This document shows positions 1 through 7,386 of a DNA stretch of 31,516 nt, in pieces (the stretch's first letter is position 1; each line of letters begins with the position of its first letter). Made by a program: the position numbers and the translations under genes. The notes beneath the pieces are model-generated. The model ran no database searches. It saw only the letters and a list, made by a program, of their open reading frames with translations, and had not been told where the DNA came from. The stretch comes from a virus: IMG/VR virus record IMGVR_UViG_3300031576_001302, positions 1-31,516 of that record; one strand, 5' to 3'.

Positions 1-288
1 TTATTTCAGGGTCTTCTTCCTTTCTTCTATCAAATACAAAATCAAATCAATCTGTCCCTGTGTTTTTATAAATATAATTTCGGTTTCCTTCAATTGTTTC
101 TGTAAGTCAACAAGAATTTTTTCATAATACACAATCATCGTATCGCTAACATTTATTGTGTCCGTCATTGCAGTTGTTCCTGCATATATCGGTTCGCACG
201 CTTCGCACGCTTTAAATAAAAACAGAACTGCAATCAGCAGCCCGAAAATTTGACATTTGATATTTGACATTTGACATTGTTTCTTCAC
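1..288 (-). CDS. Small membrane-anchored coiled-coil protein, unknown
   Basis: A 95-residue protein. The GTG start overlaps the stop of the upstream fibre-like gene (GTGA). An in-frame ATG at 270 would give a cleaner signal peptide or membrane anchor (FGLLIAVLFLF), followed by ACEAC. The Cys residues could make it a lipoprotein, but Lys at -2 is not a good lipobox. Residues 50-95 look like a charged helix or coiled coil (LQKQLKE...LIEERKKTLK). Small size, an N-terminal anchor and a periplasmic helix fit a spanin-like lysis protein, but that is only an inference from shape. The first codons are made of a short repeat shared with other spots in the window, so the N-terminus may be recently altered. 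No family recognised. Confidence 0.5.
   Translation of the reverse strand: MKKQCQMSNIKCQIFGLLIAVLFLFKACEACEPIYAGTTAMTDTINVSDTMIVYYEKILVDLQKQLKETEIIFIKTQGQIDLILYLIEERKKTLK
249..279. repeat. Short tandem TTTGACATTTGA-type repeat
   Basis: Three to four near-copies of TTTGACA/TTTGATA lie end to end and form the first codons of the gene at 1-288. One more copy (TTTGACATTTG) lies at 5136-5147, where it forms the last codons of a 45-residue ORF. Seen directly. The role is unknown. Confidence 0.7.
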
Positions 289-1139
289 GGGTCTGCTATC
301 AAAATTTTATAAGTCACTCCGTTAATTGTTACATTTGCATAGTTCAATTCAGTCGTAACCGGTCCGCCGGAAGAGCTTGCAACAAACAATCCGCTTGCAG
401 TTTTCGTTCCGTAAGCACTCGACAAATATCCTGTCGTTCCGCTCGTCTTGTAAGTTCCTGCATCAATTGTCCAATAAGCTCCTGCCGGTGACTTGAACTT
501 CAAGCTCGCAACTCCGGTCGGGCTGAAAATGTAAGCTGCATTGTCCGATTCATCAACTTGCAGATTCAATTGTGCATCACCTTCGTATAAAATTACTGTG
601 CCGGTGAAATTTCCGTTCGATACTGAAACATCACCCGTGCCTACAATATCGCTCGCAGACATGTTCAGCCCGTCGGTCAGCACCATTGATTCTGCTGAAA
701 TATCATGAGCAAAAATATCGAACGCATATAAATTTCCGGCTCCGCCCGTGTCAAGCGAGCCGATTGTCAAATCACCATCTTCATCAAATATCGTTGTTAC
801 CTTACCTCCGACTTTGATGTGCAGCGGATAACCGTTTGCGATTTCAAACACTGTCGGGGCTGGTGTAGATGGTGAAAATACCAACGGATTCCTGAAGCTC
901 CCACTTATCTCGTGCTTGTTCAAAATTGCCGTTCTCAAACTATCAATCCCCTGCTGCCGCAAATATAATTTCGCATCGATGTCCTTCCAGTTCTGGTTAA
1001 GCGAATCCGCACTCGGATTATCTCCGTCATCCCACATCCTGAATTTGTAATTAGTCGTATAACCAATCGGCGGGTCAACTTGTGCTTTCACTTCACCCGT
1101 CATTACGAGCAGCACTATCATCAAAATTAATTTCTTCAT
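285..1139 (-). CDS. Exported fibre-like protein with signal peptide
   Basis: 284 residues. The N-terminus is a textbook Sec signal peptide (MKK, hydrophobic run, VKA|QVDPP) with Gln expected at +1. The mature part is rich in Gly, Ser, Thr and Asn, low in charge and repetitive (GNFTGTVILYEGD, ASSSGGP). It ends in NVTINGVTYKILIADP, similar in style to the last residues of the fibre-like gene at 7386-8099. Such composition and ending are typical of phage receptor-binding or fibre tips. It lies directly downstream of the tape measure gene, where tail-tip genes are expected. A signal peptide on a virion protein of a tailed phage is odd, because tails assemble in the cytoplasm. It could instead be a secreted surface protein. 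The 5' region contains a GGAG ribosome site. Confidence 0.6.
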   Translation of the reverse strand: MKKLILMIVLLVMTGEVKAQVDPPIGYTTNYKFRMWDDGDNPSADSLNQNWKDIDAKLYLRQQGIDSLRTAILNKHEISGSFRNPLVFSPSTPAPTVFEIANGYPLHIKVGGKVTTIFDEDGDLTIGSLDTGGAGNLYAFDIFAHDISAESMVLTDGLNMSASDIVGTGDVSVSNGNFTGTVILYEGDAQLNLQVDESDNAAYIFSPTGVASLKFKSPAGAYWTIDAGTYKTSGTTGYLSSAYGTKTASGLFVASSSGGPVTTELNYANVTINGVTYKILIADP

Positions 1140-1190
1140 GTTTTTTTTCTCCTCTTTGTTTTTCTAACTTTTAACTTTCAGCTTTTAACT

Positions 1191-4100
1191 TTAAACTTTT
1201 ATAGTGTTGTCCAAAGCTTCCTTCCCCGTCCTTCGCAAATGTGCCGAAAGCTGCGGTGCAATATCATTATCAACAATCGTATTCCAATCCGACTGAGTCA
1301 GTCCCTTCAAGCTCTTGTGATGTATTGACGTTTTCAGACCGTCGATGTTTATGTTAATCGTAGTTCCACCCGCCAATCCTGTCTCAGGCAGATTCGCAAA
1401 GCTCGGAACTTTGAAATTACCTGGTGCAAATCTATTCGACATGTCTAAACCCGCATTCATCTTTTCAAGCAATTCTCTGTTACCAGGGATTGATGTTCCA
1501 ACTTCATTCACAACAAACTCGCCTTTGTGCACAGCACCTGCAACTTCGTTAGGGTCACCATCACCGGTATAACCGCCTGAACCGAATAACATACCGAGTA
1601 TTCCACCAGCCGCTCCGCCGCTCATTACATCAATTATACTTGTAAACAATTTGCTCGCTGCAATCTCCATCAGCTTGGTTATTACCGTCTGAACAAACTG
1701 CTCGAACAAGCTGTTCGCCTGACCGAATACACTTTCCCATAAGCTCGCCATTCCTGAGTTCAATGCACCCATCACGTTCTGCCACCCGCCCTGAATCACG
1801 CTGAACAATGTCTGCTGTGCCGTGGTCTGAACTGCTAACGATTGTAACTCGAATTCTAATTTTTTTTGTTTTAGCAATTCATCTCTCGTCAATCCGGCTG
1901 CATAAGTGTCCTTGATTCGTTGAACTTCTTTATCATAAACATCTTTAATATTTTTTATCTTTATAGCATATTCATCTTTCGAATTTTTCAGCTTTAAATT
2001 TTGCAATTCCTTCTGTGCTTTTTCCTCAAAGTTTGCTTTCGATTTTGTTAACTCCGCCGTTTCCAAAATTTGTAACCGTTCTTTTGCACCGCTCTTTTCT
2101 ATCGAATCAAGCTTCGAGTCATCAATTGCTTTGTACATTTTCTTGTATGCATCTTCGATGTCAGCCGTTTCTTTTTCTGCACCGGACTTATTTTTAGCAA
2201 CCCGTTTTTCTATAAACTCGAAAATCGAACCGATTAATTTTTCATTCGCTTCATAAATTTTCTTCGCCTCTTTTACTTGCTCCTCTAATTCCTTCGTCTG
2301 TTTCTCAAGCTCTTTGGTCTTTTCTTTTTCAGCATCGATTCCTTTGTCCTCTTTTTCTTCCTTGTCAGAATCCTTGCCTTTATCGCTTCCGGGTGGCTTT
2401 GGGTCATCTTTTGGTTTCTCGTCCGGGAGTTTTTTTATTTTCCCAAACTTTTCCGGTGTCATCTGCTCTTGCTCAACCATTTCTCTCTGCTGCTGATTGG
2501 TCAGCAACTCACCGCCTGTCATGCTCTTTGTGAAAGCATCGCCGATGCTTTTCAATCCATTTTCAATATCATTCAGTTTATTTTTAATACCACCAGGGCT
2601 TAACAAGTCGCCAAGATTCAGAAGCGATAAACTCGAAAACACTTTTATTAACCCACCTACTGCCTGTGCAACTCTGTCAACAGTTTGTATTACAGTGTCA
2701 AGATGTTTAACTACGAGACCAATCGGACCGAACAAAGCACCAAATCCGTGTTCAGCAAGAAATACTAATACTTTTGTTAGTGTTTTATTATCCTCAGCAA
2801 AATCTGTTACTGATTTAGAAATGGTTTTATAAAGCACAACTAGGTCATGAATGACTTGCTTTACTTTTTCAAAACCGTTTACAATTAATTCCTTTATTTT
2901 CTCCAGAAGTTTAGCTTTACTGTCCGATGTCAACCCCACCGAACCAGCCAGAGTCTCAAAGTTTTGTCCTACCTCAGCTATTACCTGCTTAAAAGCATCC
3001 ATCAAATAAGAGCCAAGCTCGAACAGTTTGTCTTTCAGCTCAACAATAAATTCTTTAAGCGATTTAACATTCGCTTCACCGCCGGCAAGTCCTTCAGCCC
3101 AGTCTTTTATTGTGTCCCAGTTTGAAATTATGATGGCACTCAGTGCAGCAACCGCCACTGCTATTGCACCAATGGCAATAGTTAATCCGCCTGTGGATAT
3201 GCCAAGAGTTGTACCGAACATTCCTATAATGGGTATCAACGCCGTAAATGCAGCACCAACTCCGCCGATTGCAATAATTATAAGCTGAACCGTATCGGGT
3301 AATTGACTGAAAACTTCCATCAGTTTTTTCAATGCCTCGGAAATAAAAAGAATTACCGGAGCTAATTTTTCGCCAATCGATTCACGTAAATTCTTAAACT
3401 GATTTTCCGCTATCTGTAATTGTCCGAGCGTTGTTTTACCGAGCGTTTCACCGAGTCCTTTAAAATTGTTATCCAAAATCTTCGACAGGATATTCATCTT
3501 CTCCATGCCCGTCGCAGTTTTTAAAGTTGCCTTTTCCGTCTCCGTCATAACAACGCCGACACGCTGCAAATTAGTAACCATCTCTGTGCCTGCGGACTTA
3601 CCAATCATCACAGCAACCTGCTGCAGGTTCATTCCTGCCTGACCGTTCTGCTGATAAGCGGCGGTGAGGTCGAGAAGCCGTGGTGTCAGCTTCTCGATTT
3701 CCGGTCCTGCGAGCTTAAACGTTCCAAGCATTGCCTGAGCATTGATGATGTCATCATCGTCAAAGGGAGTAATCTTTGAAAGCTCTGATGCCTGCTGCGT
3801 AAGTTTGGTGAAGTAATCGCCCTGTCCCAGGTTGTTGAGGTTATTCTGAAGCTTCGCTGATGATTGCTCGGCAATCCCAAAATCTTTTACGAAGCCCATC
3901 ACGTATGAGCTTACGTTGCTGAATGCATTTCCAACACCGTCGATGATTCCTTTAATCACTTCGAACTTAGCCATCTTCTCAATCATCGAAGTACCGTGCT
4001 CGCCTAATTGCTTGACTTTCTCACTCGTATCACTGACAGCATCACCGGCTTCTCTTATTTTTGAAGTGTCGAAGTTACCGAAGCTGATACCCTCGGAACC

Positions 4101-4208
4101 TGCACTCTGTAACTGAGTGCGGACCATATCCATCGCCTGCCTCAGCTCGCCGGCAAACGATGCAAGGTCAACCGATAATTTTAATTGTGCTTCGCCTAAG
4201 TTTCCCAT
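1191..4208 (-). CDS. Tail tape measure protein
   Basis: At 1005 residues this is the longest gene here. It sets tail length and is threaded through the tail tube. The N-terminal third is helical and matches the style of TP901-type tape measures (DFGIAEQSSAKLQNNL, KITPFDDDDIINAQAMLGTFKLAG). Hydrophobic helices follow at about residues 300-360 (QLIIIAIGGVGAAFTALIP, TIAIGAIAVAVAALSAIII). A long Lys/Glu-rich coiled coil runs from about 610 to 790. The C-terminus carries the Gly-rich motif GGYTGDGDPNEVAG and VHKGEFVV, common at the end of tape measures. It lies directly after the G/GT chaperone pair, the standard order. No sheath gene is seen upstream, so a non-contractile tail is likely. Confidence 0.93.
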   Translation of the reverse strand: MGNLGEAQLKLSVDLASFAGELRQAMDMVRTQLQSAGSEGISFGNFDTSKIREAGDAVSDTSEKVKQLGEHGTSMIEKMAKFEVIKGIIDGVGNAFSNVSSYVMGFVKDFGIAEQSSAKLQNNLNNLGQGDYFTKLTQQASELSKITPFDDDDIINAQAMLGTFKLAGPEIEKLTPRLLDLTAAYQQNGQAGMNLQQVAVMIGKSAGTEMVTNLQRVGVVMTETEKATLKTATGMEKMNILSKILDNNFKGLGETLGKTTLGQLQIAENQFKNLRESIGEKLAPVILFISEALKKLMEVFSQLPDTVQLIIIAIGGVGAAFTALIPIIGMFGTTLGISTGGLTIAIGAIAVAVAALSAIIISNWDTIKDWAEGLAGGEANVKSLKEFIVELKDKLFELGSYLMDAFKQVIAEVGQNFETLAGSVGLTSDSKAKLLEKIKELIVNGFEKVKQVIHDLVVLYKTISKSVTDFAEDNKTLTKVLVFLAEHGFGALFGPIGLVVKHLDTVIQTVDRVAQAVGGLIKVFSSLSLLNLGDLLSPGGIKNKLNDIENGLKSIGDAFTKSMTGGELLTNQQQREMVEQEQMTPEKFGKIKKLPDEKPKDDPKPPGSDKGKDSDKEEKEDKGIDAEKEKTKELEKQTKELEEQVKEAKKIYEANEKLIGSIFEFIEKRVAKNKSGAEKETADIEDAYKKMYKAIDDSKLDSIEKSGAKERLQILETAELTKSKANFEEKAQKELQNLKLKNSKDEYAIKIKNIKDVYDKEVQRIKDTYAAGLTRDELLKQKKLEFELQSLAVQTTAQQTLFSVIQGGWQNVMGALNSGMASLWESVFGQANSLFEQFVQTVITKLMEIAASKLFTSIIDVMSGGAAGGILGMLFGSGGYTGDGDPNEVAGAVHKGEFVVNEVGTSIPGNRELLEKMNAGLDMSNRFAPGNFKVPSFANLPETGLAGGTTININIDGLKTSIHHKSLKGLTQSDWNTIVDNDIAPQLSAHLRRTGKEALDNTIKV

Positions 4209-4215
4209 TTTTTAA

Positions 4216-4251
4216 ATTGCGAGTCACGCTTCAGCGTGACGTGGCAATCTC
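4216..4251. repeat. Intergenic ATTGCGAG...GTGGCAATCTC stem-loop repeat
   Basis: The outer words ATTGC and GCAAT are complementary and enclose an inner hairpin (GTCACGCT TCAGCGTGAC). It lies between the chaperone frame and the tape measure, so it would be in the late mRNA just before the tape measure start. A T12 homopolymer (4254-4265) follows it. Same family as 4381-4406, 12928-12954 and 15078-15113. Confidence 0.8.
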
Positions 4252-4310
4252 TATTTTTTTTTTTTCAATCTTACAAATCTTTATGAATCTGATAAATCTT
4301 ACAAATCGAT

Positions 4311-4757
4311 TCACACTTCTTTTATCGGAATCCCCATCGCTCTCAATTTCTGCTCCATAATTTCCTGTTTGTTTTTTTTGTTGCGAGCCGAAGGCGTGGC
4401 AATCTCATCATCATCAACACCAAACATCTCATCAACTGCTTTCGATAAGCTCGCTTCGTAATCCTTCCCGAAAATCATTCCCCCTACCGAATCCGCATGG
4501 AGCATCGCAACTTTCAATTGCCAGTGTTTCCAATTATTTTCTTTTTCTTGGCTCCTGAAATACAGGAACATCACAAATCCGAATCCCTCTTCCCAGAACA
4601 ATCTTTGAAACTCAGTGGAATTGTTTCCGCAAACTTCCGCACACATCTCAACCGGGTCTAACGGATGGAACCTTGTTGCGGGTCTGCCAGCTACTTGTTG
4701 TTTTCGGTTTTGCTTTCGGGTTTTAAGCCATCGGAGTTCTTGTCCGATGGCACGGTA
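4311..4757 (-). CDS. Tail assembly chaperone, frameshift (GT-type) part
   Basis: 148 codons in the -1 frame relative to the gene at 4691-5053. The frame is open from a TGA at about 4797. It has no ATG, GTG or TTG until the ATG at 4646, yet the part before that ATG reads as ordered protein (FYRAIGQELRWLK, GRPATRFHPLDPVE) and runs smoothly into MCAEVCGNNSTEFQRLFWEEGFGF. This is the classic layout of tail-assembly chaperones, where a -1 ribosomal slip fuses the upstream gene to the second frame. I place the slip at UUU (4757-4759) after AUU, giving a fusion of about 247 residues. A separate short protein from ATG 4646 is the alternative. Near its C-terminus, residues IATPSARN are encoded by an intergenic repeat (4381-4406) read in frame. 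Confidence 0.7.
   Translation of the reverse strand, partial: YRAIGQELRWLKTRKQNRKQQVAGRPATRFHPLDPVEMCAEVCGNNSTEFQRLFWEEGFGFVMFLYFRSQEKENNWKHWQLKVAMLHADSVGGMIFGKDYEASLSKAVDEMFGVDDDEIATPSARNKKNKQEIMEQKLRAMGIPIKEV
4381..4406. repeat. In-frame copy of the TTGCGAG...GTGGCAATCTC repeat
   Basis: A short copy of the repeat seen at 4216, 12928 and 15078. Here it lies inside coding sequence and adds about eight residues (EIATPSAR) to the chaperone C-terminal region without breaking the frame. Confidence 0.75.
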
Positions 4758-5053
4758 AAAATCGTGACCATCTCCAGCAGCTGTGCAGGGTCAAGCTCAT
4801 ACAAAAAGAGTTCTTTGATTTCATCAATCTTCTTGTCCTTCAGCTTCACGCCTTCTTCCTGAACTATGATTGCTATGAACAAACACATCTTTGCGATGTT
4901 GCCTTCGAACTCTTTAAAAAAATCCGCACTCAGGATTTTCGTGCCGGCATCTGCCGGAACGTCAAAATGTTCCTGTAACTGTGCGAGCTGTGCGTTCTTT
5001 ATGTCACCGACATAAAATTTCCTGCCGGCTAATTCGTAAATTTTTGTTTTCAT
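4691..5053 (-). CDS. Tail assembly chaperone, upstream (G-type) part
   Basis: 120 residues, acidic and mostly helical (IYELAGRKFYVGDIKNAQLAQLQEHF ... LDPAQLLEMVTIF). Its place directly before the tape measure, its size, and the second open frame overlapping its 3' end identify it as the G member of a G/GT chaperone pair, which coats the tape measure during tail assembly. Termination in the zero frame gives a Lys/Asn-rich tail after residue 99. A -1 slip at residue 99 gives the longer fusion. A TCTCCT ribosome site (minus-strand AGGAGA) lies about 10 bases upstream. Paired stem-loop repeats sit in its leader (5080-5120). Confidence 0.75.
   Translation of the reverse strand: MKTKIYELAGRKFYVGDIKNAQLAQLQEHFDVPADAGTKILSADFFKEFEGNIAKMCLFIAIIVQEEGVKLKDKKIDEIKELFLYELDPAQLLEMVTIFTVPSDKNSDGLKPESKTENNK
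4754..4762 (-). other. Probable -1 ribosomal frameshift site (AUU UUU ACC)
   Basis: In mRNA sense the zero frame reads AUU UUU ACC. After slipping back one base, the Phe tRNA still pairs with UUU, and translation continues as UAC CGU GCC (YRAIG), joining the conserved-looking second frame. It is not a textbook X-XXY-YYZ heptamer, since only the P-site pairing is fully kept. The exact slip position is therefore an inference, and a GAT TTT reading one codon earlier is nearly equivalent. Confidence 0.5.
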
Positions 5054-5079
5054 AATTTGTTTTCTCCTTAATTAATTGT

Positions 5080-5120
5080 CTCCCCTTTATGAAAGGGGAG
5101 TGTCCCGCTTTTATCGGGAC
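5080..5120. repeat. Double stem-loop repeat
   Basis: Two perfect hairpins back to back: CTCCCCTTT/AAAGGGGAG (5080-5088 with 5092-5100) and GTCCCG/CGGGAC (5102-5107 with 5115-5120). They lie between a 45-residue ORF and the chaperone gene and would form in the late mRNA. They lack a proper U-run, so they are not clear terminators. They look like a dispersed intergenic repeat of the host type. Confidence 0.8.
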
Positions 5121-5126
5121 GAGGGG

Positions 5127-5264
5127 TTAAGAAATTTGACATTTGCATTTCCAAAGCAACTCAATATCGAATCCTGCCAAGTAAAGATTGTTAAAAGCGA
5201 TTTCTTTTGTAGCCGCAACTGTAATTATAATCACACCGGATAAAGTGAAAACAAACCGCTTCAT
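5127..5264 (-). CDS. Tiny membrane or exported protein (45 aa), unknown
   Basis: ATG at 5264, five bases after the stop of the 41-residue ORF. The product starts MKRFVF and has one hydrophobic helix (TLSGVIIITVAA, about residues 7-18), then a short tail that ends in codons made of the CAAATGTCAAAT repeat. With the 41-residue ORF it forms a pair of tiny membrane proteins directly after the endolysin-like gene, the place where holin partners or spanins are often found. No sequence family recognised. It is real only if the lysis context is right. Confidence 0.4.
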   Translation of the reverse strand: MKRFVFTLSGVIIITVAATKEIAFNNLYLAGFDIELLWKCKCQIS

Positions 5265-5268
5265 CTTT

Positions 5269-5394
5269 TCAACCAAACATCCAATCATAAACTGTCTTGC
5301 CTAAGAAAATCCAAATCAGCACGCATGTCGAAAAAATTATAAACCATGCTGTAACTTTCTTCCAGTCAATCTTCTGGTCGGCAAGCTCAATCAT
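5269..5394 (-). CDS. Tiny single-TM protein (41 aa), probable lysis accessory
   Basis: The ATG at 5394 overlaps the 3' end of the endolysin-like gene, whose final codons include the same ATGATTGA. The product has a charged N-terminus (MIELADQKIDWKK) followed by one strong membrane helix (VTAWFIIFSTCVLIWIFLG, about 14-32) and a short tail. Single-TM proteins of this size next to endolysins are often holins, antiholins or spanin parts. Which one cannot be told from sequence. Confidence 0.45.
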   Translation of the reverse strand: MIELADQKIDWKKVTAWFIIFSTCVLIWIFLGKTVYDWMFG

Positions 5395-6178
5395 TTTTCA
5401 TCAGTCCTATCCCTGCGTACGGCTCGCTTGTAGTTTGCTCTGTAACGCCGCTCTCTGCCGATGCACGCTCTTCACGTCCAATTACCTGCTCAAGATATAT
5501 CTCAAGCTGTGAATGATTCATCAGGCAATAAGTAAGATTGTCATGATTCGTGCAGGCAAATTTTTTATTGGCAATGTCATACAAATACGGAACGAACCTT
5601 TCATACCAGCTCTTCAAAGTCGAAATCACTGTACACGCAATCGAAGAATCTTCATATTTGTTCGTGTCATGAATATTTATGAACGCCATGCACCATTCAC
5701 GCTCTATAACTTTTCCGCCGCCGTTGGTCCGTGTAACGTAAACTTTATTCCTGTCCTGGCGTAACGCCCATCGTGTAACATTGCCGACGCCTTTCACAAA
5801 GCTTGTCGTATTCCCCGAGCTGAGTCCGTGCACTCCGACTTTGTAGGCATCATATACGCCCTGTGCCAAGTGACCTCTGCCGTAAGCATCATGGTTCGGG
5901 TCAACCGTTACTTCAAGAAGCTGAACGTCATACAAATCATTTTCTTTGTTGAACACAAGCAGGAGAAAATCATTGTACTTCCCGAAATTGAAATCAACTT
6001 CCGTGTTGCATCTTATTCCGATTACGTTAAGCGTTCCGGGTTCGTCAAACCATTTCGGCTGACCGGAAACTCGTCCGTTTTGAACCGCCCATCCGCGATG
6101 TGCTCCCCACAGCTCCTTGAGCTGAGCGTAAGTTGCATTGATTAAGATGTCACGGATTTTATTTATAGGACGAAGCAA
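5387..6178 (-). CDS. Endolysin-like protein with L,D-transpeptidase-type His/Cys motif
   Basis: 263 residues. A domain at about residues 45-190 follows a pattern I know from phage cell-wall enzymes of Bacteroidota: LNVIGIR early, a K.NDFLLLVF strand, a TVDPN turn, a GVYDAYKVGVHG segment, VYVTR, then INIHD with His170 and SSIACTVI with Cys182. The His and Cys spacing and the INIH...S..C order resemble the catalytic pair of YkuD-type L,D-transpeptidases, so a peptidoglycan-acting enzyme is the best call. The canonical Gly before the Cys is Ala here. No signal peptide is seen, which fits holin-dependent release. It lies directly downstream of the holin gene. A different amidase-like role is possible. 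Confidence 0.6.
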   Translation of the reverse strand: MLRPINKIRDILINATYAQLKELWGAHRGWAVQNGRVSGQPKWFDEPGTLNVIGIRCNTEVDFNFGKYNDFLLLVFNKENDLYDVQLLEVTVDPNHDAYGRGHLAQGVYDAYKVGVHGLSSGNTTSFVKGVGNVTRWALRQDRNKVYVTRTNGGGKVIEREWCMAFINIHDTNKYEDSSIACTVISTLKSWYERFVPYLYDIANKKFACTNHDNLTYCLMNHSQLEIYLEQVIGREERASAESGVTEQTTSEPYAGIGLMKND

Positions 6179-6200
6179 TCTCTGTTTTTTGGTTTTATCA

Positions 6201-6236
6201 ATTCGTGTAATTCGTGTAATTCGTGTAATTCGTGGC
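6201..6236. repeat. 9-bp tandem repeat (ATTCGTGTA)n
   Basis: Three perfect ATTCGTGTA units and one degenerate unit lie between the holin and endolysin-like genes. A single related unit with the following GTGGCTGA word lies at 6508-6527, before the exported protein stop. Simple slippage array, role unknown. Confidence 0.85.
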
Positions 6237-6451
6237 TAAGTTTTCTCTTTCTCTTTCCCTTTCAGCCAGCTTCTGCCGATGATGTAAGCAACTAACGGCA
6301 CGATTGCGAACACAGCATTGATTATCTGCGTAGATGAATCAACAAGCTGCTGCTGTGATTCCGGTGTAACCACACCGAACATTACAAGCATCCCGATGAA
6401 CGATGCGATTAATGTAATCCAGAACTCCGTTGTTTTATATCCTGTTTTCAT
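6236..6451 (-). CDS. Holin-like membrane protein
   Basis: About 71 residues from the ATG at 6451. I chose this over the ATG at 6466 because GGGAG lies 9 bases before it, and the upstream ATG falls inside a stem-loop repeat. There are two membrane helices, WITLIASFIGMLVMFGVV and IINAVFAIVPLVAYIIG, joined by a short polar loop (TPESQQQLVDSST), and a charged Lys-rich tail (KGKEKEKT). This is the shape of two-helix (class II) holins and of small phage holins of Gram-negative hosts. It lies just upstream of the endolysin-like gene. Confidence 0.7.
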   Translation of the reverse strand: MKTGYKTTEFWITLIASFIGMLVMFGVVTPESQQQLVDSSTQIINAVFAIVPLVAYIIGRSWLKGKEKEKT

Positions 6452-6463
6452 TTTTTTTTCTCC

Positions 6464-6488
6464 CATACCCGTCGAATGCGGGTATCCA
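6464..6488. repeat. ATACCCG...CGGGTAT stem-loop repeat
   Basis: Hairpin ATACCCG/GCGGGTAT followed by CCA. Same family as 8676-8700, 10220-10245 and 13062-13087. It sits in the leader of the holin gene. Confidence 0.8.
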
Positions 6489-6530
6489 GTTTTGTTTTAA
6501 AAAAAAATTCGTGTAATTTGTGGCTGAATC

Positions 6531-7031
6531 TTAATGAAATAATTTCAAAATCTTCTCTGCAATCTCAATTCCCACCGAAAGTATTTTAATTAAATACTTC
6601 AATTGTTCTCGCGGATAAAGGTCATACAATTTTCTTAACCCGTACCTGACATTTTTAGCTATATCTAAAAACTTGCGGGCACTCTTAAACGAGACACTCC
6701 TCTTCACCTGCTTCTCAAGGAAACGATACTGGCTTTCTAACTGAGCTTCATATTTTTTAATCTGCTCATCACAGAGTATATCCATGTCGAACGCTGTCTC
6801 ATGTTTATTCGCAAGGACAGTAGGCGGCTCAATGTATTTTTTGGAAATCGTTTTCTCGTTCAGCCAATACGCCAGTCCGTTATTTGCATCCTGAATCCCG
6901 TTTGTAAACACCGTGCCGCCATCTTCAAGCGGCTGCGTGATTTCCTGCGAGCTTGTCATTCCGCACGTCATTGCGAGGAGCAATGCGACGAAGCAAACTC
7001 TAAATAAAATTGAGGGGTTAAAAGTTTTCAT
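6531..7031 (-). CDS. Exported helical protein with signal peptide, unknown
   Basis: 166 residues. The signal peptide at about 1-29 ends TSS|QEITQ, with Gln expected at +1 as in three other genes of this operon. The mature part has a helical stretch (DILCDEQIKKYEAQLESQYRFLEKQVKRS) and a basic helical C-terminus (YLIKILSVGIEIAEKILKLFH). It lies between the coiled-coil/TM protein and the holin, so a role in lysis (for example a periplasmic spanin-like partner) is a fair guess but not shown. The SD sequence GGAGAAAACC precedes the ATG. Confidence 0.5.
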   Translation of the reverse strand: MKTFNPSILFRVCFVALLLAMTCGMTSSQEITQPLEDGGTVFTNGIQDANNGLAYWLNEKTISKKYIEPPTVLANKHETAFDMDILCDEQIKKYEAQLESQYRFLEKQVKRSVSFKSARKFLDIAKNVRYGLRKLYDLYPREQLKYLIKILSVGIEIAEKILKLFH

Positions 7032-7047
7032 TTGGTTTTCTCCTTCT

Positions 7048-7386
7048 TTATTTAATTACCTGAGTTAAATCCGCTTTCAATAAAAATGCAAGCAACGCAA
7101 GCACGATTGCAACTGCTGTAACAATCGAGACAATATCTCTTGCTGTGTTGGCTGCTTTACGCAGTCCTGTTTTCTCTATTTCTTTATTCTGACCCCGAAT
7201 AAGACTGATAATCCCCTGGTGTGTTTCTTCAACTTTGTTAGACAAGTCAAGTTTTTCACTAAGCTTGTCAATCTTATCACACATCGAATCCTGCTTCTCA
7301 TCAATGGCTGTTAGTGATTGCTTAATTAAAGCCAGTTTCACTTCATGGTCATTAACTTTTTTCTCTAACTCTGCAATCTTTGCCAT
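7048..7386 (-). CDS. Coiled-coil protein with C-terminal membrane anchor (XhlA-like shape)
   Basis: 112 residues from the ATG at 7386, whose A is the last base of the preceding stop codon (TAATG). This tight coupling decides the start over an upstream in-frame one. Residues 1-75 form a heptad-rich coiled coil (MAKIAELEKKVNDHEVKLALIK, DKIDKLSEKLDLSNK). A single hydrophobic helix (IVSIVTAVAIVLALLAFLL) lies near the C-terminus. Size and layout resemble haemolysin XhlA-type proteins found in lysis modules of PBSX-like phages. The location at the head of the lysis block agrees. Confidence 0.55.
   Translation of the reverse strand: MAKIAELEKKVNDHEVKLALIKQSLTAIDEKQDSMCDKIDKLSEKLDLSNKVEETHQGIISLIRGQNKEIEKTGLRKAANTARDIVSIVTAVAIVLALLAFLLKADLTQVIK

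Noticed and set aside
3686-3880. Overlapping minus-strand open frame in the tape measure gene
   Set aside because: It is an out-of-frame reading inside a clear tape measure coding region, with no ribosome site and no protein-like order.
5080-5120. Intrinsic terminators upstream of the chaperone gene
   Set aside because: The stems are strong, but no U-run follows on either strand and they lie within a continuous late operon. Kept as repeats.
6201-6236. CRISPR-like array
   Set aside because: Units are 9 bp and directly adjacent with no spacers, so this is a simple tandem repeat. No CRISPR array or cas gene was seen.
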